Positions 22,501 through 33,090 are shown, counted from the stretch's first letter. The stretch: 64,000 bases of DNA from Prionace glauca (GCA_037974335.1 CM075761.1:12947543-13011542); one strand, 5' to 3'. Made by a program: numbers and translations. The notes: a model not told the origin generated them from the sequence alone.

Positions 22501-23647
22501 ACCAGTCGACAGAGACAGCAGCTTGACCTTGGATGCGGCAGTGGAGATTAACAGGACTCCCCGCACGGAGCGTCTGAACCGGCGGAGACTGGGACACGGT
22601 GACCTGAGACACTGTGACTGGGAAAGAGAAAGAGAGAGAAAACAGTCACCTCAGGTTATGGAGCATTCCCTGAATCCCTACAGTGCAGAGAGAGACCATT
22701 CAGCCCATCGAGCCTGTACCTATCCCAATCCCCCCCATTCCCTCAAACCCACATATTTACACTGCTAATCCCCTGTTACGAAAGGGGCAATTTAGCCTGG
22801 CCATTCAAACTAACCCGCGCCTCTTTGGGCTTTGGGAGGAAAGAGGAGCACCCGGAGGAAACCCACGCAGACATGGGGAGAACGTGCAAACTCTGCAAAC
22901 CCAAGCCGGGAATCCAAGCCTGGCGCTGTGATGTGACAGTGTCCACCCACTGTGCCGCTGAGATGTTCCAGCACTTTCTATTTTCGCTTCGTTTCTTCTC
23001 CTCCGTTGACGTTGGGCGCTAAAGTCTGTTCAGAAATTTATAACTGATTCCGAAGTTCTACTCGAAATACTTTCTCCCGAAAGTTGCCAATATTGTTAAG
23101 GGAGCCCATTCACACGTCATATCCCAGGAGAAATGGCGGATCAGATTCATTCCATTCTAATCATTGTTATGAATCGAAGTTGCATTTTTTCTGCAACATT
23201 TTATTCATTGTTAAGTTAAACTTGTTCGCTAATCACACCTTATAGCATTACTGAAGCCCGGGGTGGGGGGACCGTTCGGCCCTTCCAATTTGAGTTGAAT
23301 CTGTGAAAGATTTCGTTCATATTATTGAATTTCCCCCTTCAAATTTGTATCCAATCCCTCCATTTTGAAAATTCCAATCCCCCCGTTTGAAAGTTCCTGT
23401 TGGATCGCCTTCCTCCGCCCTTTCAGGCAGAGCCTTCTAGATCACAACAGCTCAGATAGGTTAAAAATAATCCCCTAATCTCCCTCTCTTTTACCAAATC
23501 CATGTTCCGTTGGTTCCAGAAACTCCTGCCAATGGAAAGTTTCTACCTCTTCGCTCGATCCAAATCCTTCTCCACTCTATCTGAATATCATGAGGATATC
23601 TTACCCAGGAAGAGATGGAGCAATGCACAGATACCCAGGAAACTCAT
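19407..23647 (-). CDS. Gene A: germline-joined VJ-C1 IgSF membrane receptor
   Basis: A four-exon gene: leader 23605-23647, VJ 22279-22617, C1 21881-22186, TM plus tail from 19597. Every junction is phase 1 with GT/AG borders, and reading the last exon to the TAA at 19407-19409 gives 292 residues without a stop. Residues 1-14 are a hydrophobic leader. The V domain has C41, W53 and YYC at 104-106, followed in the same exon by a J-like strand FGNGSKLVIT (118-127). The C1 domain has C153, W167, DGTY (186-189) and C208. A very short stalk leads to a membrane helix near 239-260 with no charged residue, so TCR-style pairing with CD3 is not indicated. A role as a surface immune receptor is inferred from architecture; the ligand is unknown. 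An alternative donor at 19477/19478 and a 59-nt exon at 19279-19337 suggest another tail. No expression evidence is available. Confidence 0.85.
19850..19936 (-). mobile_element. SINE-A 3' end at edge of array
   Basis: Plus view AAATCCCACAGTGCAAAAG then GGCCATCGAGTATGCACTAC, the complement of a SINE-A 3' end leading into the array. Confidence 0.65.
19937..21345. repeat. 52-bp satellite array derived from SINE-A core
   Basis: About 27 copies of a 52-bp unit (GGACACTAAGGGGCAATTTA ... CACATCTTT) in the C1-TM intron of gene A. The unit is one internal segment of SINE-A in minus orientation. A SINE-A 3' end lies at the left edge and a broken 5' part at the right. Confidence 0.92.
21881..22186 (-). 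CDS. Gene A exon 3, C1-set domain
   Basis: The acceptor is TTTTATTTTAG and the donor GTAACT, both phase 1; the intron to the VJ exon is only 92 bp. The domain has the C1 pattern: PLLCLV (C153), RWNVSG (W167, with an N-glycosylation sequon), DGTYTVRSYI, then CTC (C208). Its SPDPF stretch stands where most antigen-receptor constant domains have FYP. DGTY is typical of immunoglobulin-like constant domains. Confidence 0.88.
22279..22617 (-). CDS. Gene A exon 2, joined V-J domain
   Basis: The acceptor is a clean pyrimidine tract ending CCCAG, and the donor is GTAAAT after ATTACAG. The exon encodes a V-set domain: C41 in strand B, WYRQR in strand C, DSGMYYC in strand F, then strand G written as FGNGSKLVIT. 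An extra cysteine (C89) lies in the D/E region. The FGxG bulge is the hallmark of immunoglobulin and T-cell receptor J segments. Here it is continuous with the V region, and no recombination signal lies between YYC and FGNG. Confidence 0.9.
22667..22960 (-). mobile_element. SINE-A in gene A leader-VJ intron
   Basis: Plus view AATCCCTACAGTGCAGAGAG through the GGAGCACCCGGAGGAAACCC core. Confidence 0.78.
23240..23560 (-). mobile_element. CR1-like LINE 3' fragment
   Basis: ORF2 C-terminal remnant on the minus strand in the gene A leader intron, highly diverged. Confidence 0.45.
23605..23647 (-). CDS. Gene A exon 1, signal peptide
   Basis: The ATG at 23645-23647 opens 14 codons, MSFLGICALLHLFL, a short hydrophobic signal peptide. 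The exon ends in a GTAAGA donor after one base of the next codon. That phase matches the VJ exon 1 kb downstream, which is the main reason for choosing this start over the upstream methionines in the same frame. The intron holds a CR1-like fragment and a SINE-A. Confidence 0.8.
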
Positions 23648-23899
23648 TGTCCTTGAGTGAGACCGTGAGACTCTGAGCTTCCAATCCAAATTTCGCTGAG
23701 AACTCGCTCTTGTTCTCTTTGTGCGGGGGTGATGTGGAATATACGCACTGTGTACATGAATGACAGGGGTTTGAAAATAGAACCGAGGTAGAGAGCTCTC
23801 TGCGGTTTTCCTGTTTACTACAGGCCCAGGTACTGGCGAGCATTCGGCACGTTCTCCAAAATGCCTCCAAGATCTCACTCACATCAGCTACACCAGACA

Positions 23900-24228
23900 T
23901 GGAGTGCAGAGCACGGTTCCTCCTAATCTGGTAAGGATCCCCAGGTAGTGGAAAAGGTGCAGTTCACATTTCACAATGAATGATACCAGGAATGAGAGCG
24001 AGCAACTGTCAATGAGTCTTGAAGAGGTTGGAGCTCTTTGTCTCTGAAAGAAAAATTGAAAATTGAGGGCTGATCCATCGAAACATTTGCAATTATGAAA
24101 TGGTTCAATAAGGCAGAAATAGGATCTCAAAATATTGCAGGATGAGTTTGTCGCCAAGCAGGAATTCAGGACAATTCTTGGAAGAATGGGGAAAATATGG
24201 AACTCGGTTGCTTAGGGAATGCTTTTGA
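23900..24228. other. Gene A upstream region, no recognised repeat
   Basis: Upstream of the gene A start on the minus strand. No clear TATA box or other promoter element could be called. Confidence 0.3.
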
Positions 24229-24332
24229 TTTGATTGGATTTGATTTGTTATTGTCACATGTATTGGGATACAGTGAAAAGTATTGTTTCTGGTGCTCTAC
24301 GCAGACAAAGCATAACGTTCATAGAGTACATC
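24229..24332 (-). mobile_element. L2-like LINE 3' tail
   Basis: TTGTCACATGTATTGGGATA in plus view; a similar tail recurs at 24945 beyond the CR1-a copy. Confidence 0.65.
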
Positions 24333-24925
24333 GAGGGATTGAGTTTAGGAGTCGGGAGGTAATGCTGCAACTTTACAGGACCCTCGTCAAGCCTCATTTG
24401 GAGTACTGTGCGCAGTTCTGGTCGCCTCACTATAGGAAAGACGTAGAAGCTATTGAAAGGGTGCAGAGGAGATTTACAAGGATGTTGCCTGGACTGGGAG
24501 GCATGCCTTATGAAGATAGGTTGAGGGAGCTGGGACTCTTTTCCCTGGAGAGGCGAAGGTTGAGAGGCGACCTGATAGAAGTTTATAAAATGTTGAGAGG
24601 AATAGATAGGGTGGACTCTCAGAGGCTATTTCCCCGGGTTGAAATGGTCGCTACGAGAGGACACAGATTTAAGGTGCGGGGAGGGAAGTACAGAGGTGAT
24701 GTTAGGGGTAAGTTTTTCACTCAGAGGGTGGTGAGTGAATGGAATCGGCTGCCGTCATCGGTGGTGGAGGCGAACTCGCTGGGGTCTTTTAAAAGACTTC
24801 TGGATGAGTATATGGGGTTTAATGGGATTGGGGGTTATAGATAGGTCTATAGATTGGTGGGGTTGATGTGATCGGCGCAACTCGAGGGCCGAAGGGCCTG
24901 TTTGTGCTGTAATGTTCTATGTTCT
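24333..24925 (+). mobile_element. CR1-a LINE, 5'-truncated
   Basis: One open frame from GIEFRSREVMLQLYRTLVKP to FNGIGGYR and a tail of GTTCTAT repeats. Nearly identical to the copies at 53, 58 and 26 kb, hence recent. Confidence 0.88.
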
Positions 24926-24934
24926 ATGTTCTAT

Positions 24935-25160
24935 GTACATAGTTTTGATTGATTATTGTTACATGTATTGGGATACAGTGAAAAGTAGTATTTCTTGCGT
25001 GCTATACATACAAAGCATACTGTTCATCGAGAAGGGCAAGAGAATGTAGTGTCACAATCAGAGCCAGACTGAAGAGAAAGTTCAACTTAATGCAAGGTGG
25101 GCCCATTTTTCGTTGTATAGCAATACATGTGACAATAATAAGTCAAATCAAATCAAATTA
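24935..25160 (-). mobile_element. L2-like LINE 3' tail, second copy
   Basis: TTGTTACATGTATTGGGATA in plus view, then TTCAACTTAATGCAAGG. 25105-25160 adds a plus-orientation tail. Confidence 0.6.
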
Positions 25161-25695
25161 AAATGTGCTGATTAAAAAAAACGCATTATCAAAATCGTTC
25201 TGATTATGACGTTAGTTGCCCCATTTTCCTCCTCAAGTCCGCTTGAGACGAATGATAAAGATGTATTTTAACTGGGCAGCTGGATAGACACGAAGGAGAG
25301 AAAGAGTGGAAGGATATGTTGATGGGGTGATAGAAAGACGGAATGGGGGTATCTCTGGAACATTAACAACAGCCGAATGATACCAATCTGTTCTGTGTTT
25401 TTCATGTAACTGTGTTAGAAAAGTATGAAATCAAAGCCACCCTTTGATACTCTGATATGTGAGCAGTTGGTGCTGCCTCTATGCTTTACATGGGGGGGTT
25501 GCAACAAGGCATGGCCCACATTATTTCAGAGAGATTACAGTCGCCCAGCTTAATGTCGAGCCTGGCCCGAACATAGGATGTCCCCAGGTTCTTGGTAGCC
25601 GGTGATGTGTCTTTGCAAGGGCACTTACTTTTGAAATGTAGGAGATTCAGTCAGGTTCACACAAAACAGGGAGGTGAAAACTGACAATTAATAAA
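25161..25695. other. No recognised feature
   Basis: No repeat family or exon was recognised. Confidence 0.35.
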
Positions 25696-25699
25696 GCCC

Positions 25700-26040
25700 T
25701 GATAAGTTAACTTATAGAACCATAAAACTCCTATAGTGCAGAAGGAGGGCCTTTCAGCCCATAGAGCCTGCACCGCCAGCAAACACACCCTGACGCTATC
25801 GCCCTGACCCCACATAATTAGCCTGCTAATTCCCCTGACACTAAGAGGCAATTTAGCATGGCCAATCCACTTCACCTGCGCATCTTTATCCACTATGGTG
25901 CAATTTAGCGTAGACAATCCGGCATCCTGCACATCTTTGGATAGTTGGGGACAATTTAGCACGGCCAATACAAGTAACCCGCACACCTTTGGACACTAAG
26001 GGACAAGGTAGCATGGCCAACCAGAAAACTAGCGCATATT
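25700..26040 (-). mobile_element. SINE-A with extra core units
   Basis: SINE-A 3' end (AACTCCTATAGTGCAG in plus view), then four tandem 50-bp core units. It continues at 27313 and 27713 beyond CR1 insertions. Confidence 0.7.
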
Positions 26041-26547
26041 TATAGAACATAGAATATTACAGCACAAACAGGCCCTTCGGCCCTCGAGTTGCGCCGATCG
26101 CATCAACCCCACCAATCTATAGACCTATCTATAACCCTCAATCCCATTAAACCCCATATACTCATCCAGAAGTCTTTTAAAAGACCCCAGCGAGTTCGCC
26201 TCCACCACCGACGACGGCAGCCGATTCCAATCACTCACCACCCTCTGAGTGAAAAACTTACCCCTAACATCACCTCTGTACTTCCCTCCCCGCACCTTAA
26301 ATCTGTGTCCTCTCGTAGCGACCATTTCAACCCGGGGAAATAGCCTCTGAGAGTCCACCCTATCTATTCCTCTCAACATTTTATAAACTTCTATCAGGTC
26401 GCCTCTCAACCTTCGCCTCTCCAGGGAAAAGAGTCCCAGCTCCCTCAACCTATCTTCATAAGGCATGCCTCCCAGACCAGGCAACATCCTTGTAAATCTC
26501 CTCTGCACCCTTTCAATAGCTTCTACGTCTTTCCTATAGTGGCCACT
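26041..26547 (-). mobile_element. CR1-a LINE, head-to-head copy 1
   Basis: Minus-strand frame from the RRFTRMLPGLGGMPYEDRL segment to the 3' tail at 26041. Its truncated 5' end abuts a plus-strand copy. Confidence 0.88.
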
Positions 26548-27312
26548 AATTTCGGCAGAATCAACGGGATGAACGAGTACATTATCAAGGTCTTAGTAGC
26601 GTTGAAGAGCAGAAGGATCTCGGGGTCCGGGTCCACAGGACTCTTAAATCGGCCTCGCAGGTGGAGGAGGTGGTCAAGAAGGCGTATGGTGTACTGGCCT
26701 TCATTAATCGAGGGATTGAGTTTAGGAGTCGGGAGGTAATGCTGCAACTTTACAGGACCCTTGTCAGGCCTCATTTGGAGTACTGTGCGCAGTTCTGGTC
26801 GCCTCACTATAGGAAAGACGTAGAAGCTATTGAAAGGGTGCAGAGGAGATTTACAAGGATGTTGCCTGGACTGGGAGGCATGCCTTATGAAGATAGGTTG
26901 AGGAAGCTGGGACTCTTTTCCCTAGAGAGGCGAAGGTTGAGAGGCGACCTGATAGAAGTTTATAAAATGTTGAGAGGAATAGATAGGGTGGACTCTCAGA
27001 GGCTATTTCCCCGGGTTGAAATGGTCGCTACGAGATGACACAGATTTAAGGTGCGGGGAGGGAAGTACAGAGGTGATGTTAGGGGTAATTGTTTCACTCA
27101 GAGGGTGGTGAGTGAATGGAATCGGCTGCCGTCATCCGTGGTGGAGGCGAACTCGCTGGGGTCTTTTAAAAGACTTCTGGATGAGTGTATGGGGTTTAAT
27201 GGGATTGGGGGTTATAGATAGGTCTATAGATTGGTGGGGTTGATGTGATCGGCGCAACTCGAGGGCCGAAGGGCCTGTTTGTGCTGTAATGTTCTATGTT
27301 CTATGTTCTAAG
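26548..27312 (+). mobile_element. CR1-a LINE, head-to-head copy 2
   Basis: Begins in the RT C-terminal region (TNFGRINGMNEYIIK) and runs to the GTTCTAT tail. A stop follows MVATR, where other copies have GHRF. Confidence 0.85.
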
Positions 27313-27360
27313 GAGCAATTTTGCACGACGAATCCAGAATACCGGGACATCTTTGGACAC
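27313..27360 (-). mobile_element. SINE-A core unit remnant
   Basis: AAGGAGCAATTTTGCACGAC ... ATCTTTGGACA, one unit stranded between two CR1 copies. Confidence 0.65.
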
Positions 27361-27712
27361 TAGACCTAATAGAGGTGTATAAAATTATGAAAGGCACAGA
27401 TAGGGTGAACAGTGGGAAGCTTTCCCACAGATGACGAGCACAAGGGGTCACAAGTTCAAGGTGAGGGGGGCAAGGTTCAACACAGATGTCAGGGGGACGT
27501 ATTTTGCACAGAGGGTGGTGGGGGCCGGAAATGCATTGCCAAGCTGGGTGGTTGAGGCGGACACACTGGGATCGTTTAAGACTTATCTAGATAGCCACAT
27601 GAACAGACTGGGAATAGAGGGATACAAACGAATGGTCTAGCTGGGCGCATGAGCAGCGCAGGCTTGGAGGGCCGATGGGCCTTTTCCTGCGCTGTAGTGT
27701 TCTTTGTTCTAA
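27361..27712 (+). mobile_element. CR1-like LINE 3' end
   Basis: Encodes TSTRGHKFKVRGARFNTDVR and GSFKTYLDSHMNRLGIEGY; tail GTAGTGTTCTTTGTTCT. Confidence 0.75.
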
Positions 27713-27765
27713 GGAGTAATTAAGCATGGTCAATCCACCTAACCAGCACATTGTTGGACATTGAC
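27713..27765 (-). mobile_element. SINE-A core unit remnant
   Basis: AAGGAGTAATTAAGCATGGT, the continuation of the interrupted SINE-A array. Confidence 0.6.
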
Positions 27766-28990
27766 ATTTAAACTCACAGCGTTCTAATTTACAGATCCTG
27801 TCCCAGGCACCTCCGTCGCCATTTTTATTAATTCCTGTTGCTTCTTTTGCCAAACTCTCTTAAATCAATGTCATGCAACTCTCGATATTTTGCCATTTTC
27901 TACAAATATGTATTCGTTCTTTTTTTGCAGAAATGACAAATGGTGACAGAACACAGAAACAGGAAGGCTCTAAACTCAAAACTAAATAAAAGTAACGCGA
28001 TTTGTTCCATTTAAGGTAACCTACGTCCTTTATCTTAATATGGGCTGTTTTAAGAAAGGGAGAGTAACTATGTTTATTGATCATTGCGCTTCCAGAAAGC
28101 CAGCACACCCTTTACTATGTGAAAAATTTCCTTTATACTGACAAACAAACCTATTTAAATAGCAGTTGCTTGGTTACTTGTTCTCTACCATCCAAGACCT
28201 TCTCTACACATGCTCAGTGATGACACTTGCTGTCGACTGTATGATGGTCAGTTGACATTCCTGATTAACCATTCCTGATCAATCTGTGCACTTGGACACA
28301 CTACATTTGGTCCCCAACTCCTAATAATTTATCATTGATCCCCTGAATGATAGGGTTGTCCTGTGACAAGAGGCTGGGAAAATTATGTTAAATTGTCTGT
28401 AGAACTCTATAGAAAAATGAGAGTTCAACTCATTGAAACACAATATTTTCAAGGATGGTGACATGCCAGATCCGAAAGAGTTTGATTCCATTGGCTGGAA
28501 AATGTGTCATACAGCGACATAACCTCAGGGTAAAGAAATTGCCATTTCAGAATGAGGAGGAGAATTTTCTGTCCCGAGAGGATAATGAGTCTTTGGGCTC
28601 TACCCAAGTGGCCTGTCGATATTCAGTCAGTCATAACCCGGTCCCTGGTGCTGTGAGGTAGCGGTGCTGTCCACTGAGCCACCCTGAAGCCCAGGAACAT
28701 AGTCAATGAAGTAAAAGTCAACGGTGTTTGGCAGAAGCAGGACCAATGAATTTAGTGTTGTTACTGGGAAATAGGGGCTCAAACTATGGATCAAACACCT
28801 AGGCCCAAAATTCAAATGATAAAGATCAAAACACATTGTGTAAAAAGTATTGTGAGTGGGAGCTATTCACTCTGTTATGAAACAAGAAACTATTTTAAAT
28901 TCTTGCATATTAGAGGAACATTTCTTTCAGATGTCCCAGTTAGACATCCCATTAGGATCAGCCGCTTTAGTGTAACAAAGCCCTAATTAA
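27766..28990. other. No recognised feature
   Basis: 1.2 kb without a repeat or exon that I can support; a SINE-A tRNA-head remnant may lie near 28620-28690. Confidence 0.35.
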
Positions 28991-28998
28991 GATATAGT

Positions 28999-29612
28999 TT
29001 AGAACATAGAACACTGCAGCACAAAGAGGCCCTTCGGCCCACAAGTTGTGCTGATCACATCTATACCTACCAAGCCATAGAACTATCTGTGACTTCCAAT
29101 GCCAATAAATCCCATATATTCATTCAGAAGTCTTTTAAAAGACCCCAGCCAGATCGCCTCTACCACCACCGACGGCAGCCAATTCCACTCACTCACCACT
29201 CTCTGAGTGAAAAACTTTCCCCTGACATCTCCTCTGTACTTGCTTCCCAGCACCTTAAACCTGTGTCCTCTCGTAGCGACCATTTCAACCCGGGGAAATA
29301 GCCTCTGAGAGTCCACCCTATCTATTCCTCTCAACATTTTATAAACTTCCATCAGGTCGCCTCTCAACCTTCGTCTCTCCAGGGAAAAGAGTCCCAGCTC
29401 CCTCAACCTATCTTCATAAGGCATGCCTCCCAATCCAGGCAACATCCTTGTAAATCTCGTCTGCACCCTCTCAATATCTTCCACACCCTTCCTGTAGTGA
29501 GGTGACCAGAACTGCGCACAGTACTCCAAGTGGGGTCTGACAAGGGTCTTATAAAGTTGCAGCATTACCTCCCGACTCCTAAACTCAATCCCTCTATTAA
29601 TGAAGGCCAGTT
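28999..29612 (-). mobile_element. CR1-a LINE, 5'-truncated
   Basis: A single open minus-strand frame covers the C-terminal 190 residues (LAFINRGIEFRSREVMLQLY to FIGIGSHR). More diverged than the 53- and 58-kb copies. Confidence 0.85.
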
Positions 29613-29932
29613 TAGAACACGGTTTTCCGTGATACCTGCCGCAAAACGTCAACATGCGTCACCCTAACAGAAGGAAAACACTTAGAACCTGCCGGTGGAT
29701 GAGACCGTTCATTTTTGGTAGACTCTCATTCGACAGTTGATCCTATGAGAATATTAAAAGAACAAATTCAATGTTCTAGTTTCTCTAAAACACTCTGTAT
29801 CAATTATTCCGCCAGGGAACGTTCAAAAGAATGGGGAGGAACAGAGCTGGGAGGCCAGAGCTAGATACATATATGTTAAGGTGAAGACCCTGGTAGAACA
29901 AATTAGTGCCACAACAGGTTCGGAGGTGACAT

Positions 29933-30272
29933 AGACATAGAACCCTACAGTGCAGAAACAGGCCCTTCGGCCCATCGAGTCTGCACCGAACACAATCCCA
30001 CCCAGACCCTATCCCCATATCCCGACACATTTACCTGCTAATCCCTCTAACCTACACATCCCAGGATACTAAGGGGCAATTTTAGCATAGCCAATGAACC
30101 TAACCCGCACATCTTTGGACTGTGGGAGGAAACCGGAGCACCCGGAGAAAACCCACGCAGACACGAAGAGAATGTGCAAACTCCACACAGGCAGTGACCC
30201 GAGCCGGGAATCGAACCCAGGACCCTGGAGCTGTGAAGCAGCAGTGCTAACCACTGTGCTATCGTGCCGCCC
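29933..30272 (-). mobile_element. SINE-A, full length
   Basis: Plus view from CATAGAACCCTACAGTGCAG to the reversed head CACTGTGCTATCGTGCCGCC. Confidence 0.85.
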
Positions 30273-30977
30273 ATAAAGAAAGAACGCAGAGGGTGCTCCT
30301 TCCAGAGTGATTGAAGTGCTCTGCAAAAAAGCTATGACCTTTCAAGTCAAGGAAAAGAGTCATGAGATTTTGCAGCAGAGAGCGGGGCTTGGCAGCAGAT
30401 AGAGAAAGACAGAGAGGCGTTGGCTGAGGCCATACTTGCGTGGTATGACCTTAAGAAAGACGCCTCGCTCACAGCCCTTTGGGGGAGTGTGGAAAGCACA
30501 TCAAAGCAGCAATCGCTGGTCGAGATTCTGACCAGGTTGAGGCAGAAAGTTGTCCGAGACTACAGCTCAGTGTGGTTTTTCGCTTGTTTACAGTTGAGGT
30601 GCTACACCCACCCAATTCTCTCCAGAGATCAGAAGCTGAGACACAATGTTAAACCGCAGTCAGTTGGGCATTCGAGATAGATTTAGCTGCACAGAGAACC
30701 TGCTGGTTTTCAATTAAGCCATATTACAGGAAACTATTCAAAAGAAAATTGGTGACTATTTGCAAGCATTCCTAGGGTTGAGGACAATTTGCAGGAACCC
30801 CCTCTGATTCACAACAGATACACTCATCTCATCTGCAGCTCAGAGGAACTACAGTCTGTACATTCTACACTCAAGCAGCAAATCACTGAGATTTCCAACA
30901 CAATTTCAATCAAGTCACATATCATTCATAGAATATTTTCACTTCTCTTTATGAAGCAGCTTGCAGAGGGCGGGTGA
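30273..30977. other. No recognised feature
   Basis: An 86-codon plus frame at 30420-30680 (MAEAILAWYDLKKDASLTAL) resembles no family I can name. Confidence 0.3.
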
Positions 30978-31465
30978 TCATAGAATTATCAAATCCTAAA
31001 GTGCAGAAGGATGCCATTCAGCCCATCGAGTCAGCACCCATCACAATTCCAAGCAGGCCCTGTCCCCATAACCCAATCATTTACCCTAGCTAGTGCCTCT
31101 GATACTAAGGGGTAATTTAGTCTGTCCAATTCAAAAACCTGCATATTTTTGGACACTAAGGGGCAATTTAGCATGGCCAATCCGCCTAACCCGCACGTCT
31201 TTGGACACTAAGGGGCAATTTAACATTGCCAACCCACCTAACCTGCACATTTTTGGACACGAAGGGGAATTTAGCATGGCCAATCCACCTAATCTGCACA
31301 CCTATGGACACTAAGGGACAATTTAGCATGGGCAATACACCCAAGCTGCACATCTTTAGACACTAAGTGGCAATTGGCATGGCCAATCCACCCTAACCTG
31401 CACATCTTTGGGCACTAAGGGACAATTTAGCACGGCCAATCCACCCTAACCTACACATTATCATA
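30978..31465 (-). mobile_element. SINE-A with about seven tandem core units
   Basis: SINE-A 3' end (AATCCTAAAGTGCAGAAGG in plus view), then tandem copies of the same 52-bp unit as in gene A. Confidence 0.8.
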
Positions 31466-31552
31466 TTCGAAAGAACAATGCACTCTGTCCTTGCCAAGGA
31501 AGTTCACATCCCGCGAATGAATTGAAATGTAGCTGAAGTAGAAAAGATTTCA

Positions 31553-31733
31553 CCACACAATTTCTGTACTGTAATACTCCCTGAAGACATGCTGCCTGTT
31601 CATCGCTGTGACGCACAGTCGATGACCGCACTGTGTCACGTGAATGTGGAATTCACCAGCACACCGCACCAAACCCGTGTCATACTTTCCATTGCACCAG
31701 CCCGTCATAATTTCCACTGCATCTGAAAGGGGC
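31553..31733 (-). other. Unassigned candidate exon, cysteine-rich
   Basis: A CCTTTCAG acceptor opens about 60 codons in one frame, ending at a GTGAAA donor-like site. The peptide has four spaced cysteines, including GWCNGKYD, VRCAGEF and VTQCGHRLCVTA. The last motif faintly recalls three-finger (Ly6/uPAR) domains, but I do not claim that identity. It is unique in the window and contains no recognised repeat. Confidence 0.3.
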
Positions 31734-32087
31734 AAAACTCTCTGGGTTTGAGCTCAGGTCAACCTGCGGCCATTAACCCGACAGAAACAAACTGGTCACA
31801 AAACACATAGAAATAGCACGTGAAGGTATCCAAAGAATGATTATATGCAAGTCTCATTGCTGTTGCAGATTTATGATGAGTAAAAAAGGATAATAAATAT
31901 CAGCAAGAGTAAGTGTTCAGACAATAAAAACAGTGACTCCATGTTCAGATGAAGGGAATTATCCTGTTCATGCAAGTTTTGCTTTGTTTTTCTCACATAA
32001 ATGTTCAGTAAAGGTTCACTAATGCGCTTGAGGGAAGGATATTTGCCCTCCTTATCTGGTTGGCCTGACATGTGACTTCAGAGATAA

Positions 32088-32756
32088 GAACATAAGAAAT
32101 ATGAGCAGGAGTAGGCCATCTAGCCCTTCGAGCCTGCCCCGCCATTCAATAAGATCATGGCCGATCTGTCGTGGCTCAGTTCCACATTCCCGCCCTCTCC
32201 CCATAACCCTTAATCCCCTCTCTTATCAAGAACCCATCAACCCGCGTCTTAAAAATATTTAGCGAGGCAGCCTCCACCACTTCAACGGGCAGAGAATTCC
32301 AGAGATTCACCACCCTTTGAGTGAAGAAGTTCCTCCTCAACTCCATTCTAAACTGCCCCCCCCCTTTATCTTGAGGCTGTGTCCCCTAGTCCTACTATCC
32401 TTTCTGAGCGGGAAGTGTCTCTCCACCTCTATCCTATCCATCCCATTCATCATCTTATATGTCTCAATGAGATCTCCCCTCATTCTTCTAAACTCTAACG
32501 AGTACGAGCCTAGTTTATTCAGCCTCTCCTCATAGCTCAACCCCCTCACCTCCGGCATCAGCCTAGTAAACCTCCTCTGCACTCCCTCCAAGGCCACGTT
32601 CCCTACTTTTATATTCAATCCCCCTCGCTAAGAAGGCCAGCATCCCATTCGCCTTCCTGACCATCTGCTGCACCTGCAGGCTGGGTTTTTGCGACTCATG
32701 CAGAAGGACCCCGAGGTCCCTCTGCACCGTCGCCTGCTGCAGTTTTTCGCCACGTA
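32088..32756 (-). mobile_element. CR1-b LINE 3' part
   Basis: Minus-strand KANGMLAFLARGIEYKS, then RRFTRLMPEVRGLSYEERL, ending in the family tail at 32090. One of the longer CR1-b copies here. Confidence 0.8.
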
Positions 32757-32815
32757 TGTAGCAATTTTGTTGACTCTCAACTGCCCTCGGGCATCTAGGG
32801 ATGGGCAATAGCATT
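32757..32815 (+). mobile_element. SINE-D 3' end
   Basis: TTGTTGACTCTCAACTGCCC and GGGATGGGCAATA. Confidence 0.6.
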
Positions 32816-33045
32816 TTTAAAGTTAAATTTTATTCACTAGTGTCGCAAGTAGGCTTACGTTAATGCTGGGGCGACGTTGGTGTGAACATCACCTAGCCAC
32901 CACACTCTGGCGCCTGTTTTCGTACAATGAGGGAAAAGCTGGGGCGGTCAATGTATCTAACTCGCAGGTCATTCCGACTGTGGAGGAAACCTGAGCATCC
33001 AGAGGAAATCCGTCTGGAATGAAGAATCTGCAAGTGGCCCCGAAT
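32816..33045 (-). mobile_element. SINE-C
   Basis: Plus view starts AAATTTTATTCACTAGTG and shows the GTGGAGGAAACCTGAGC core. Confidence 0.6.
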
Positions 33046-33051
33046 CGATTT

Positions 33052-33090
33052 GCGGGGGGGGGGGGGGGGGGGGGGGGGCGGTGGGGGGAG
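33052..33090. repeat. Poly-G tract
   Basis: A run of about 27 G, then GC/GGT-rich sequence. Frames across it are artefacts. Confidence 0.85.

Noticed and set aside
22610-22616. CACTGTG heptamer resembling a recombination signal at the gene A V exon
   Set aside because: It sits at the 5' edge of the V exon across the acceptor, not after the YYC, and no nonamer at 12- or 23-bp spacing was seen. The V and J-like parts are already joined.
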